DNA from: an uncultured Oscillospiraceae bacterium
GTDB lineage: Bacteria; Bacillota_A; Clostridia; Oscillospirales; Oscillospiraceae
Assembly (NCBI GenBank): GCA_944385265.1
Contig: CALWWO010000077.1
Coordinates: 1 to 31,182, forward strand
Reading direction: 5' to 3'
DNA length: 31,182 nucleotides
The first letter of the stretch is position 1. Each line of letters opens with the position of its first letter. Both the position numbers and the translations under genes were made by a program. Under the pieces are notes generated by a model. It saw nothing but the letters and a program-made list of their open reading frames with translations, was not told where the DNA came from and searched no databases. This document shows positions 8,528-16,075 of this stretch, piece after piece.

Positions 8528-8560
8528 TAAAAATTCCCCGCGGTCTGTATGACCGCGGGG
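8528..8560 (-). terminator. Intrinsic terminator facing the A-B operon (minus strand)
   Basis: Perfect 10-bp stem CCCCGCGGTC / GACCGCGGGG (8536-8560). On the minus strand it is followed by AATTTTTAT, so it likely ends transcription from paralog C, about 175 nt after that gene's stop. Confidence 0.75.
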
Positions 8561-8735
8561 AGGTCTGCGCACTCGTATTATCCGTATATAAAATCAGCTA
8601 ATTTATTATAATTTTGTAAGGAGGGAGAGTGCGCAACCGGGCTTATCCCCGCACGTTTTTATAATGTCGTCCAACTTTTATGGGGATAAACTAGCTATAT
8701 ACAATGTATTTGCCGCGCGATCTCAGGAGGAGGGC
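8561..8735. other. Structured spacer between terminators and paralog C
   Basis: With its neighbours this completes a gene-free gap of about 305 bp (8431-8735). It contains two perfect long-range inverted repeats, TGCGCACTC (8566-8574) with GAGTGCGCA (8627-8635), and TTATCCCC (8643-8650) with GGGGATAA (8682-8689). These would fold in the 3' untranslated region of paralog C. No ORF with a plausible ribosome-binding site was found. Confidence 0.45.
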
Positions 8736-10028
8736 TTATTCGCCGTCGCAATACTCCTCCATCAGCCCGTACAGCTTATCGCGGATGAGAAGCTCCGCCT
8801 TGCCGGTGCCGGAATCGTCCTTGATATATCCGAGCATATGTCCCGCAAGCGAGATGAACATCGTCTTGGCGTACGGAGACAGCTCTTTAAAGCGCATACC
8901 GATCTGCGTATATATCTCGCCGTTTGTCGCGGCAAGCGCGATATCACCCAGCATTATAAGCGTAAACTGGAACTCCGGTCCCTTTGCCTCATCCTCCGGC
9001 GTGAACGCGTGATATGAGTTGAATTTACCGCCGTCAAAATCAAAGTAATCCTTCGTGACGGTCACGGCTTCCTTGCCGGACCAGATGCGCGTCTCCTCCT
9101 TATATGTCTCGATACCGTCGATAGCCTCGACAGCGGAGCGGAAGATCATGTCGCTGATAAAATCGAGCACGATGTATCCGACGGCGCCGAAATCGAACAT
9201 CTCGCCCTTGCCGTTATCGAGCACCTTGTATACGCGGGCAATGATGACGGCGTTCTGATCTCCCGCGCCGGACGGAAGATACAGCGCGACAGCGTCGTTC
9301 CCAAGATAGTCCTCAAGCTTTCTGGACACGTATCCCGGCCAGTCGCCGGAGAGCTCCGTATGCTCGCCGTCCGGCTTATTGTTCGCAAGCAGGGAGGCGT
9401 GCGCCGCGTAGTTATATATAACACCGATCGGCTTATCGTCCAGCGTTCTCACGTTCAGCACGATGAGGTCGCGGTCAGACGGCTTATCCGGCTCGAATCC
9501 CGCGATAGAGGGCTCGCCCGTTTTTGAATAGCAGTGGCGGTTTACGTTTGCATAGCACTGGCTCTTCCCGAAACCTGCTTTCGCCGGCTGAAGATTTGCA
9601 ACGGCGGCTTTTACGACCTCCGGCACCGCTTTTTCGATAAGCGCCTGATATTTCACGGCTTTTCCCCAGCAGTCCGGATCGTCTCTCTTCATCCGCTTTA
9701 TCATCATAAGGTCAAAGCAGTTGTGGTTATGCGTCGCGCCGGAGAGCACGTTCGTCTCCGGTATCCCGGCAGCTTCAGCCGCAAGCTTCACAAACATCGT
9801 GCCGTCGTCATAAAGGCTGTCCAACACGCCCCAGTCGTAGCTGAGTATCAGGACGCGGTTTTCATCGTTTTCGATGACCATAGCACGGATGAATATGGGA
9901 TCGTGCGCGCGGATGAATATCGAATCAGGTCCGCCGCCTATCCCGTTTTTCTTATTGAACACGGGGAAATAATCGGGCGTTGGCGTGATATCGATCTTCG
10001 CCGCACCGGCTCTTAATGCTTTTGACAT
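8736..10028 (-). CDS. Ceramidase-like (PF04734-type) hydrolase, paralog C
   Basis: 430 aa, no signal peptide. Landmarks: AGAAKIDITPTPDYFP (7-22), GATHNHN (97-103), NVNRHC (161-166), YNYAAHASLL (205-214), LSGDWPGYVSRKLE (226-239), GAGDQNA (254-260), ATNGEIYTQIG (367-377) and GYIKDD (400-405). Putative zinc ligands are H100 or H102, H210, E371 and Y401. The motif serine is replaced by Asn259. The LSGDWPG and NVNR motifs are nearer to classical neutral ceramidases than those of A/B. The ATG at 10028 is chosen for GGAGG 8 nt upstream. C and D are recent duplicates that share promoter and leader sequence, but each has its own promoter and terminator. Confidence 0.83.
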   Translation of the reverse strand: MSKALRAGAAKIDITPTPDYFPVFNKKNGIGGGPDSIFIRAHDPIFIRAMVIENDENRVLILSYDWGVLDSLYDDGTMFVKLAAEAAGIPETNVLSGATHNHNCFDLMMIKRMKRDDPDCWGKAVKYQALIEKAVPEVVKAAVANLQPAKAGFGKSQCYANVNRHCYSKTGEPSIAGFEPDKPSDRDLIVLNVRTLDDKPIGVIYNYAAHASLLANNKPDGEHTELSGDWPGYVSRKLEDYLGNDAVALYLPSGAGDQNAVIIARVYKVLDNGKGEMFDFGAVGYIVLDFISDMIFRSAVEAIDGIETYKEETRIWSGKEAVTVTKDYFDFDGGKFNSYHAFTPEDEAKGPEFQFTLIMLGDIALAATNGEIYTQIGMRFKELSPYAKTMFISLAGHMLGYIKDDSGTGKAELLIRDKLYGLMEEYCDGE

Positions 10029-10080
10029 AAATTCTACCTCCAATTATAAATATATTTTCTACGAGTTGTCGTTACTTACC

Positions 10081-10108
10081 ATTATAACACATGGCTTGTA
10101 AATAGCAA
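10081..10108 (-). promoter_or_regulatory. Promoter for paralog C
   Basis: Minus strand: TTGCTA (10103-10108), 16-nt spacer, TATAAT (10081-10086) with TG-n upstream. The 17 nt just downstream, GGTAAGTAACGACAACT, nearly match those after the paralog D -10. Confidence 0.7.
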
Positions 10109-10147
10109 TTATATATTTAACATTCTCCTGATATTTCACACGGACGA

Positions 10148-10177
10148 AAATTCCCCCGGAAATATCCGGGGGAATTT
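10148..10177 (-). terminator. Intrinsic terminator of paralog D
   Basis: Perfect 12-bp stem AAATTCCCCCGG / CCGGGGGAATTT with a 6-nt loop, 24 nt after the paralog D stop. The T-run is short (AATTTT), and it is nearly symmetric, so it could also block transcription in the other direction. Confidence 0.75.
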
Positions 10178-10201
10178 AGGTGATATTCAAATCATACCGG
10201 C

Positions 10202-11488
10202 TTATTCGCCGTCGGTATACTCGTCCATCAGCCCGTACAGCGTGTTCCTTATGAGAAGCTCCGCCTTGCCGGTCCCCGTATCGTCCTTCACATAAGCGAG
10301 GAAGTGACCTGCATACGATACGAACATCGTCTTTGCATAAGGCGACAGCTCTTTGAAGCGCATGCCGATGCGCGTGTAAATATCGCCGTTTGTCGCAGCC
10401 AGCGCGATGTCGCCCAGCATGATTACGGTGAACTGGAACTCGGGCTGCGCCCCGTCGCCCCGCGGGTTGTTGTACGTATTGTATTTGCCGCCCTCAAAGT
10501 CAAAATAATCCTTCGTGACGAACACATTCTTCTTGTTGCCCCATACCCGCGTTTTTTCCTTGTATTGGTCGATGCTCTCGATAGCCTTGATAACGGAGCG
10601 GGAGATCATGTCGCTTATGAAGTCGAGCACGATGTATCCGACGGGACCGAAATCGAACATTTCGCCGTTTCCGTCGTCAGTCACGTTGTAGAGGCGGGCG
10701 ATTATTATCGCGTTCTGATCGCCGCCGGCGCCCGGCAGGTACAGTGCAACAGCGTCGTTCCCGAGATATTCCTCGACCTTTCTCGAAACGGCTCCCGGCC
10801 AGTCGCCCGACATCTCGGTATTCACGCCGTCAGGCTTATTGTTGGCGAGCAGCGATGCGTGCGCCGCGAAGTTGTAAACGACGGCGATCGGCTTATCGTC
10901 CAGCGTTTTGATATCGACTACGATGAGCTCGCGGTCAGACGGTCTGTCCGGCTCGAACCCCGCGATCGAAGGCACGCCCGTTTTCGACCAGCAGTGGCGG
11001 TTAACATTGGCGTAGCACAGGCTCTTGCCGAAGCCGACCTTCGCCGGCTGTAATTTCGACTCCGCCTCTTTTACCACCTTGACGATAGATTCTTTTATAA
11101 ATTTCTCGTATCTCAAGCCCTTTTCACGGCACACGGGATCATCTTTCTTTATGGTGCTGAGATTCATCAGGTCAAAGCCGTTATGGTTATGCGTGGCGCA
11201 GGCGAGCACGTTCCTCTCCGGTATCCCGGCGGATTCGGCGGCTATCCTCAAAAATTCAGCCCCGTTGTCCGAAAATCCATCGAGTACGCGCCAGTCATAG
11301 CTTATAATGAGCACGCGGTCCTCGTCGTTTTCTACCATGATAGCCCGGATATGTATGGGGTCATGCGCACATTTGAACACTGAATCAGGTCCTCCGCCCA
11401 GCCTGTTTATCTTGTTGAACATGGGGAAATAATCGGGTGTCGGCGTTATATCGATCTTCGCCGCGCCTGCTCTTATGGCTCTTGACAT
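10202..11488 (-). CDS. Ceramidase-like (PF04734-type) hydrolase, paralog D
   Basis: 428-aa close paralog of C, without signal peptide. Landmarks: AGAAKIDITPTPDYFP (7-22), CATHNHNG (97-104), NVNRHC (161-166), YNFAAHASLL (205-214), MSGDWPGAVSRKVE (226-239), GGDQNA (255-260), ATNGDIYTRIG (365-375) and AYVKDD (398-403). Putative ligands are H100 or H102, H210 and Y399, but the fourth is Asp369 where A, B and C have Glu. The motif serine is Asn259. Both changes leave catalysis uncertain: altered chemistry, a different substrate, or a binding role are all possible. GGAGG lies 8 nt before the ATG. Confidence 0.83.
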   Translation of the reverse strand: MSRAIRAGAAKIDITPTPDYFPMFNKINRLGGGPDSVFKCAHDPIHIRAIMVENDEDRVLIISYDWRVLDGFSDNGAEFLRIAAESAGIPERNVLACATHNHNGFDLMNLSTIKKDDPVCREKGLRYEKFIKESIVKVVKEAESKLQPAKVGFGKSLCYANVNRHCWSKTGVPSIAGFEPDRPSDRELIVVDIKTLDDKPIAVVYNFAAHASLLANNKPDGVNTEMSGDWPGAVSRKVEEYLGNDAVALYLPGAGGDQNAIIIARLYNVTDDGNGEMFDFGPVGYIVLDFISDMISRSVIKAIESIDQYKEKTRVWGNKKNVFVTKDYFDFEGGKYNTYNNPRGDGAQPEFQFTVIMLGDIALAATNGDIYTRIGMRFKELSPYAKTMFVSYAGHFLAYVKDDTGTGKAELLIRNTLYGLMDEYTDGE

Positions 11489-11542
11489 GTTATCTACCTC
11501 CAGTTACAAATATATCTCTGTTAAAAGTTATCGTTACACACC

Positions 11543-11570
11543 ATTATACCATGTCTGCGCCAGATCTCAA
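11543..11570 (-). promoter_or_regulatory. Promoter for paralog D
   Basis: Minus strand: TTGAGA (11565-11570), 16-nt spacer, TATAAT (11543-11548) with TG-n upstream. It is followed by GGTGTGTAACGATAACT, as in the paralog C promoter. Confidence 0.7.
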
Positions 11571-11632
11571 CTGTTTATTTAAACTTTTACGAATAAATTT
11601 TATCTAAAAATAAAATAAATTTAAAACGGCTA

Positions 11633-11661
11633 TTGACTTGTATATGGTAACAATTTATAAT
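11633..11661 (+). promoter_or_regulatory. Promoter for hydrolase E
   Basis: TTGACT (11633-11638), 17-nt spacer, TATAAT (11656-11661), close to the sigma-A consensus. The leader is about 95 nt. It is divergent from the paralog D promoter about 60 bp away. Confidence 0.8.
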
Positions 11662-11761
11662 AAGTTTAATGGCAATATCCGGCAGCAAGCGCATGTTTTT
11701 GTATAAATAGGCAAAAACGCACGCGCACCCCCAAAATTATTATTTACAGGAGGTCTCGACA

Positions 11762-13069
11762 GTGAAGAAGTATCCGGAATTTTTTTACAATCTGCAAACG
11801 GCGTATTTTATCTCAGACTACGATTACGCGTTCATGGAGAAAAACCAGTTCAAGCTATCCGCCGCGCCGAAAGCCGTGGGAAAAGACGTGCTCGTATGCG
11901 TAGACGATCTTGAAAAGATCTACGGTCCGTATATGGAGGTATCCGTAAAAGACGGAGCGGCAAAGGTGGAGATGTTCGATACCACGGTCAAGATAAAAGC
12001 CGGCAAGGAAAAGATGTCGGTCAACGGGAAAAATATCGAAATCTCCGAGAGCGCTGAAGATATCGGCGGCAAATTTTTCGTCCCGGTCGGCGAATTTATG
12101 GGCAAGGGCTTCAATAAGCTCATTTTCTCGACAAAGGAAAAGGGCAATACTCCTGATAGTATGACGTGGCCGTACGACAATACGGTCGTCGCCGTCGGCA
12201 ACAGAGAGCAGTACAGCTTAAACGCCGCTGCGTTTACTGTAAGCGCCTCCGAAAAGAAGGAAATTTCTATAGACAGCGCATTTTACAGCTTCATGAACGT
12301 CGCAATGCGCGGCAAGGTCGAGGGCGAGCTGTATAAGACGTACTGGTTCGAGCCGGCGAAGAAGGTCATGCCGTACAGCCTGTATATCCCGTATAAATAC
12401 GATCCGGCAAAGCCGTCTAAAATGGTCGTAGCGCTGCACGGCGGCGGTCTTGCGGAGCAGTACATATACGAGCTTTCAAAAAATATGATGCAGTTCTGGT
12501 GCGAGGAGTTCAATTACATCTTCCTCGGTCCTAACGCATGCACGAAGGGCAGCTCGTACGGGTGCCTCATCCCGAACAGGCAGGTATCTCTCGCTAATCC
12601 CCCAAAGCCGGGGTACGATCCGAAAAATCCTTACGGCTTCTCCGAAGAGGAGATCGCGCTGCGTCAGCTCGGCGACAAGAGCGTTATGGCTGCGATAGAA
12701 GAGGTCATGCGCGACTACAATATCGATAAAGACCATATATTCTTACAGGGCAACTCGATGGGTGCGATCGGCACGTTCCATCTGCCCGTGGCGCATCCGG
12801 GATTTTTCCGCGCTATCGCGCCGTCCGGCGGGTGCCCGGATCTTACATATTTTGATCTCAAGGCACTCAAGGAATCGCTCCGCGGCGCACCGGTGCGTAT
12901 GGTCGTCGGCACAGACGATCACGGCGGATTCGACTATATCAAATACGGGCGCGATAAGCTCATAGAAGCCGGTATCGAGGTCGATTTCGCTGTAGTCGGC
13001 GGCGGCGTACACTACGACGCATGGGCGTATAAGCTCAAGGAGACGTTTGAGTTCTACGAAAAGTTTTAA
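11762..13069 (+). CDS. Alpha/beta hydrolase (PHB-depolymerase-like) with N-terminal copper-amine-oxidase-N-like domain, paralog E
   Basis: 435-aa probable serine esterase, substrate unknown. Residues 30-115 resemble the copper amine oxidase N-terminal domain (VNG.., then GGKFFVPVGEFMG at 102-114), a fold usually seen in secreted proteins. The C-terminal alpha/beta-hydrolase has the oxyanion strand VVALHGGGL (222-230), nucleophile elbow GNSMG (330-334, Ser332), acid D385 or D386 in VVGTDD, and His417 in GGGVHYDAW. No signal peptide or membrane segment is visible. GTG start, chosen for AGGAGG 8 nt upstream and for agreement with paralog F. Own strong promoter; followed by the small membrane gene and paralog F. 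Confidence 0.8.
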   Translation: MKKYPEFFYNLQTAYFISDYDYAFMEKNQFKLSAAPKAVGKDVLVCVDDLEKIYGPYMEVSVKDGAAKVEMFDTTVKIKAGKEKMSVNGKNIEISESAEDIGGKFFVPVGEFMGKGFNKLIFSTKEKGNTPDSMTWPYDNTVVAVGNREQYSLNAAAFTVSASEKKEISIDSAFYSFMNVAMRGKVEGELYKTYWFEPAKKVMPYSLYIPYKYDPAKPSKMVVALHGGGLAEQYIYELSKNMMQFWCEEFNYIFLGPNACTKGSSYGCLIPNRQVSLANPPKPGYDPKNPYGFSEEEIALRQLGDKSVMAAIEEVMRDYNIDKDHIFLQGNSMGAIGTFHLPVAHPGFFRAIAPSGGCPDLTYFDLKALKESLRGAPVRMVVGTDDHGGFDYIKYGRDKLIEAGIEVDFAVVGGGVHYDAWAYKLKETFEFYEKF

Positions 13070-13290
13070 CGGCAGGCTAGACCTCCCATGATCTCCGACA
13101 GGGGAGCGACGGACAGGTGCGGTAAACGCGCCGATCCGTTTACGCCGCACGTCTCGCCGAATCCCATTCAGAGCGCGGCGAAAAGATACGAAGCCGATAT
13201 ACGGGCAGAGGATTTGACAGAGCGTTAAATTCCCGAAGAAATGCGACAGAAACGGCAAAACTTTATAAATTTTTTAAAGGAGTGGCGATC

Positions 13291-13782
13291 ATGCGCTTTA
13301 TTTTCCGCCTCATCGACCGTGACGCAGAGCGGCTTGACAGACTCGACCAGCCGTGGCGCGTCGTGATGCCTCTCTTTATCGGGATAGCCAATATGTGCGC
13401 CGTGTACCTGACCGGGCGATACCGGCTCAGACTGTTTTTCGCTTTCATGAACACATACCAGCTCGTCGACCAGTTTTTCTGGGCGTATGCATGGCGGCGG
13501 CTTGACGGGGACGGGTTTTCAAAATGCGTGCTCATGCCGGCATCTCCGCTTGCCGCGGCGCTTATTGTCGCGGCAGCCGATGTTCCGCTTTTGAAATACG
13601 CGGCGAGGTGCTATATCCCCGCGTTTATGTACCTCCCGTCCTGGGGAAACGGCGGCGTGATGTTTGACTTTTCGTCGCCGGTGACGTTCGGGAAATGCGC
13701 CGTCGTCCTCGCGCTGTATCTCGGTATCGCGTCGTTCGGCTACGCCACAGCTGCGCTGCGCCGCGACGGTAAAGCGGCGTAA
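13291..13782 (+). CDS. Small four-helix membrane protein of unknown function
   Basis: 163 aa; I do not recognise the family. Four hydrophobic segments at about 24-42, 47-68, 84-104 and 134-156 are separated by Arg-rich turns, with a charged N-terminus (DRDAERLDRLD) and short basic C-terminus. It lies between the paralogous hydrolases E and F in the same orientation, 221 nt after E and 110 nt before F. The ATG is chosen for AAAGGAG 8 nt upstream; a GTG at 13282 is too close to that site. Its place in the cluster suggests a related transport or membrane role, which is inference only. Confidence 0.7.
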   Translation: MRFIFRLIDRDAERLDRLDQPWRVVMPLFIGIANMCAVYLTGRYRLRLFFAFMNTYQLVDQFFWAYAWRRLDGDGFSKCVLMPASPLAAALIVAAADVPLLKYAARCYIPAFMYLPSWGNGGVMFDFSSPVTFGKCAVVLALYLGIASFGYATAALRRDGKAA

Positions 13783-13892
13783 TGGTCGAATTGGCACGAG
13801 CTTTGCAAAAATATCAGGCATCAGCCCCGCGGGCAGTGAATTTCCGCCATCTGCGGGACTGCAATAATACTATTTTGAAAAGAGGTAATCAG

Positions 13893-15185
13893 ATGAAAAA
13901 GTTTTACGAGTTTTACTACAACCTTGCCACCGCGTATTTTATCTCCGACATGGACTGCATGTACATGGACAGGAATAAATTCGTGCTCAGCGCGCCGGCG
14001 AAAGCAGTCGGAAACGACATTTTAGTCGCGCTGTGCGATCTTGAAAAGATCTACGGTCCGTATATGGAGGTCACCGAGACGGCTGACGGCGCAAAGATAG
14101 ATATGGACGACGTCACAGCCGAGGTCAAGACCGGCAGCGATACCGTAACGGTAAACGGCGCGGCGAAAACGATGTCGGCAGCCGCCGTTTCAGAGGGCGG
14201 CAAGCTGTTCGTCCCAGTCGGCAGCTTTATGAAGCTCGCATTCGACAAATACATCGCGTCGAATCTCGATGAGGGCAAGGGCTTTGATTCACGCACATGG
14301 TCGCGCTCCAACTTCATCGTCGCCGTATCCGACAGCTACGAGTACAAAGAGGTGCCGGGCAAATACATCGTCGAAAAAGTCCCGCGCGAGGGGTTTGAGT
14401 TCGACGCCGCGACGATCGCCGGTATAAACAATGAGTTAAACGGCAAGGTCGACGGCGAGCTGTATAAGACCTACTGGTTTGAGGACGCGAAAAAGGTCAT
14501 GACCTACAGCGCGTATATCCCGACGACGTACGATCCCGCCGTACCGTCAAAGCTTGTCGTCGCACTGCACGGCGGCGGTCTCGGCGAGCAGTTCATCTAC
14601 TCACTGTCGAAAAACATGGTACAGTTCTGGAGCGAGAAGTTCAACTACATCTTCATTGCGCCGAACGCCTGCACGAAAAACAGCACCTACGGCAACCTGC
14701 TCGATCCGGGCGGACCATCGCGCGACGCGCCTGTCGTCGATCCCGATTCCGACAACCCGTTCGGATTTGACGAGGACAGCATAACGTGGCGCAAGCTCGG
14801 TGAGAAGGGCATACTTGAAGCGATAAACGCTATCTCAGCCGAATATAATATTGATAAGGAGCATATATTCCTTCAGGGCAATTCCATGGGCGGTCTCGGC
14901 ACGTTCCACCTCGGCTCGACGTATCCGGAGCTTTTCCGCGCCATCGCGCCGTTCGGCATCGGTCTCGACCCGCGCTTTGCAATGCGCTATAATCTCAAGG
15001 ATAAGCCCATCCGTATGGTCGGAGGCACGGAGGATCCGGGCTTTGCGCGCATAAAGGCGACGTATAAGCAGTTTAAAGACGCCGGATATAATATCGAGCT
15101 CGACGTTGTCGGCGGCGGCGTACATTTTGACTCATGGGCATATGTTCTTAAGGAGACGTTTGAATTTTACGAGAAAAATTCGTAA
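13893..15185 (+). CDS. Alpha/beta hydrolase (PHB-depolymerase-like) with N-terminal copper-amine-oxidase-N-like domain, paralog F
   Basis: 430-aa paralog of E with the same two-domain plan. Shared blocks include LEKIYGPYMEV (50-60), GGKLFVPVGSFM (102-113), KVDGELYKTYWFE (185-197) and VVALHGGGLGEQ (222-233). Catalytic residues by position are Ser331 in GNSMG (329-333), Asp381 in GGTEDPG, and His411 in GGGVHFDSW. No signal peptide. The ATG at 13893 is chosen because AGAGG lies 8 nt upstream and the protein then begins MKKFYEFYYNLATAYF, matching E; the upstream in-frame extension from 13782 has no such match. A terminator follows. E and F have diverged, including in the loop after 270 where F has an Asp-rich insert. 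Confidence 0.8.
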   Translation: MKKFYEFYYNLATAYFISDMDCMYMDRNKFVLSAPAKAVGNDILVALCDLEKIYGPYMEVTETADGAKIDMDDVTAEVKTGSDTVTVNGAAKTMSAAAVSEGGKLFVPVGSFMKLAFDKYIASNLDEGKGFDSRTWSRSNFIVAVSDSYEYKEVPGKYIVEKVPREGFEFDAATIAGINNELNGKVDGELYKTYWFEDAKKVMTYSAYIPTTYDPAVPSKLVVALHGGGLGEQFIYSLSKNMVQFWSEKFNYIFIAPNACTKNSTYGNLLDPGGPSRDAPVVDPDSDNPFGFDEDSITWRKLGEKGILEAINAISAEYNIDKEHIFLQGNSMGGLGTFHLGSTYPELFRAIAPFGIGLDPRFAMRYNLKDKPIRMVGGTEDPGFARIKATYKQFKDAGYNIELDVVGGGVHFDSWAYVLKETFEFYEKNS

Positions 15186-15249
15186 CGGCATATATTTACT
15201 ACAGTTTTATCATTGCTTTTTTCATATTTCTTTTCTCTCCTTTTTGCGA

Positions 15250-15285
15250 AGACACGGCGGAAATTCCCGCCGTGTCTTTGTTTTT
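15250..15285 (+). terminator. Intrinsic terminator after hydrolase F
   Basis: Stem GACACGGCGG / CCGCCGTGTC with a 6-nt loop and a TTTGTTTTT tail, 65 nt after the F stop. Confidence 0.88.
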
Positions 15286-15402
15286 ATCGCCGGTAGAGCG
15301 GTAGTTTCATCGTGCGGAAGCACAACTACCGCCTTTATACAGGCGGTAACCTTTTACGCCCGCGTAAGCGGGCGGTATTATCGTGCGGAAGCACGATTTC
15401 TT
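15286..15402. repeat. Modular hairpin array upstream of R2
   Basis: Consecutive short hairpins: CGTGCGGAAGCAC, ACCGCCTTTATACAGGCGGT, CCCGCGTAAGCGGG, then ATCGTGCGGAAGCACGAT. A 52-nt block (15308-15359) is identical to 30847-30898 in the array after rnhA. This and R2 fill the gene-free stretch 15186-16075. Confidence 0.7.
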
Positions 15403-15929
15403 TACCGCGCCGCCACGGCGCGGGGATTTGCGACATTTCTTTTGCATATTCAAAAGAAATGTCGCCCAAAGAAAAGATAGCAAAGGGGTATCCCCTTTGC
15501 AAACCCCAAAAAGCGCGCATCAGCGTACGCATAGGCGAATCTAACTAGCAGTTTCCCTATTAGTAACATGACCGTGCTCATCATTCGACGAATCTCGGCG
15601 GTAATCTGACAGATCATCAAATCACCACCCCCCCCCGCCATAAAAGGCGCGGCAGACGGAAGTTTCGGCGAGATGAGCAATCCCCCGTGACCTCAGTACC
15701 GCGGTATAATACTGCGCGCAGTGTTATTGTTACGTATAGCGGTATCTGTGTGCCATTCTATCTTGCGGGGAACAGTCTATCATTTTTGATGACGTATGCC
15801 TGCGCTGGGAGAAAATATAGAAAGGGTGCAGGGAAAACCGGTTTTCCCTGCTATGTTTTCTTTGGGGGTACCCGTTTCTTTTGCATACGTAAAAGAAATG
15901 GGTACAAATCCCCGCCCACACAGTGGGCG
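15403..15929. repeat. R2: ~530-bp structured repeat with inverted ends (copy 2)
   Basis: Second copy of R1, same orientation, roughly 80% alike by eye. Outer hairpins lie at 15403-15424 and 15909-15929, inner TTTCTTTT/AAAAGAAA hairpins at 15430-15465 and 15868-15905, and the 43-nt invariant core at 15582-15624. The inner-hairpin stem bases differ from R1 but still pair, so structure is conserved rather than sequence. It lies just downstream of the hydrolase cluster. Confidence 0.75.
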
Positions 15930-16001
15930 GAAAACGTTTGCGCTTTCGAGCAACATGTCCTCGCGCCATAGGCGCGGTAATGGTATCGCCTGTCGGCGAT
16001 G

Positions 16002-16034
16002 AAAAAGCCGCACCCCCTTAAATAGGGTGCGGCT
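16002..16034 (-). terminator. Intrinsic terminator of the rpmH-jag operon
   Basis: On the minus strand: stem AGCCGCACCC / GGGTGCGGCT with a small loop, followed by T5, 42 nt after the jag stop. Confidence 0.9.
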
Positions 16035-16075
16035 TCCTGTTCTTATCGCGCGGGCTATTCCGGTTTTACGGAGAT

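Noticed and set aside
12743..13258. 171-codon minus-strand frame opposite hydrolase E
   Set aside because: Antisense to a well-supported catalytic domain; low-complexity Arg-rich translation.
15286..15402. CRISPR array
   Set aside because: The repeated hairpins are adjacent, of different sequence, and lack uniform repeats and spacers.
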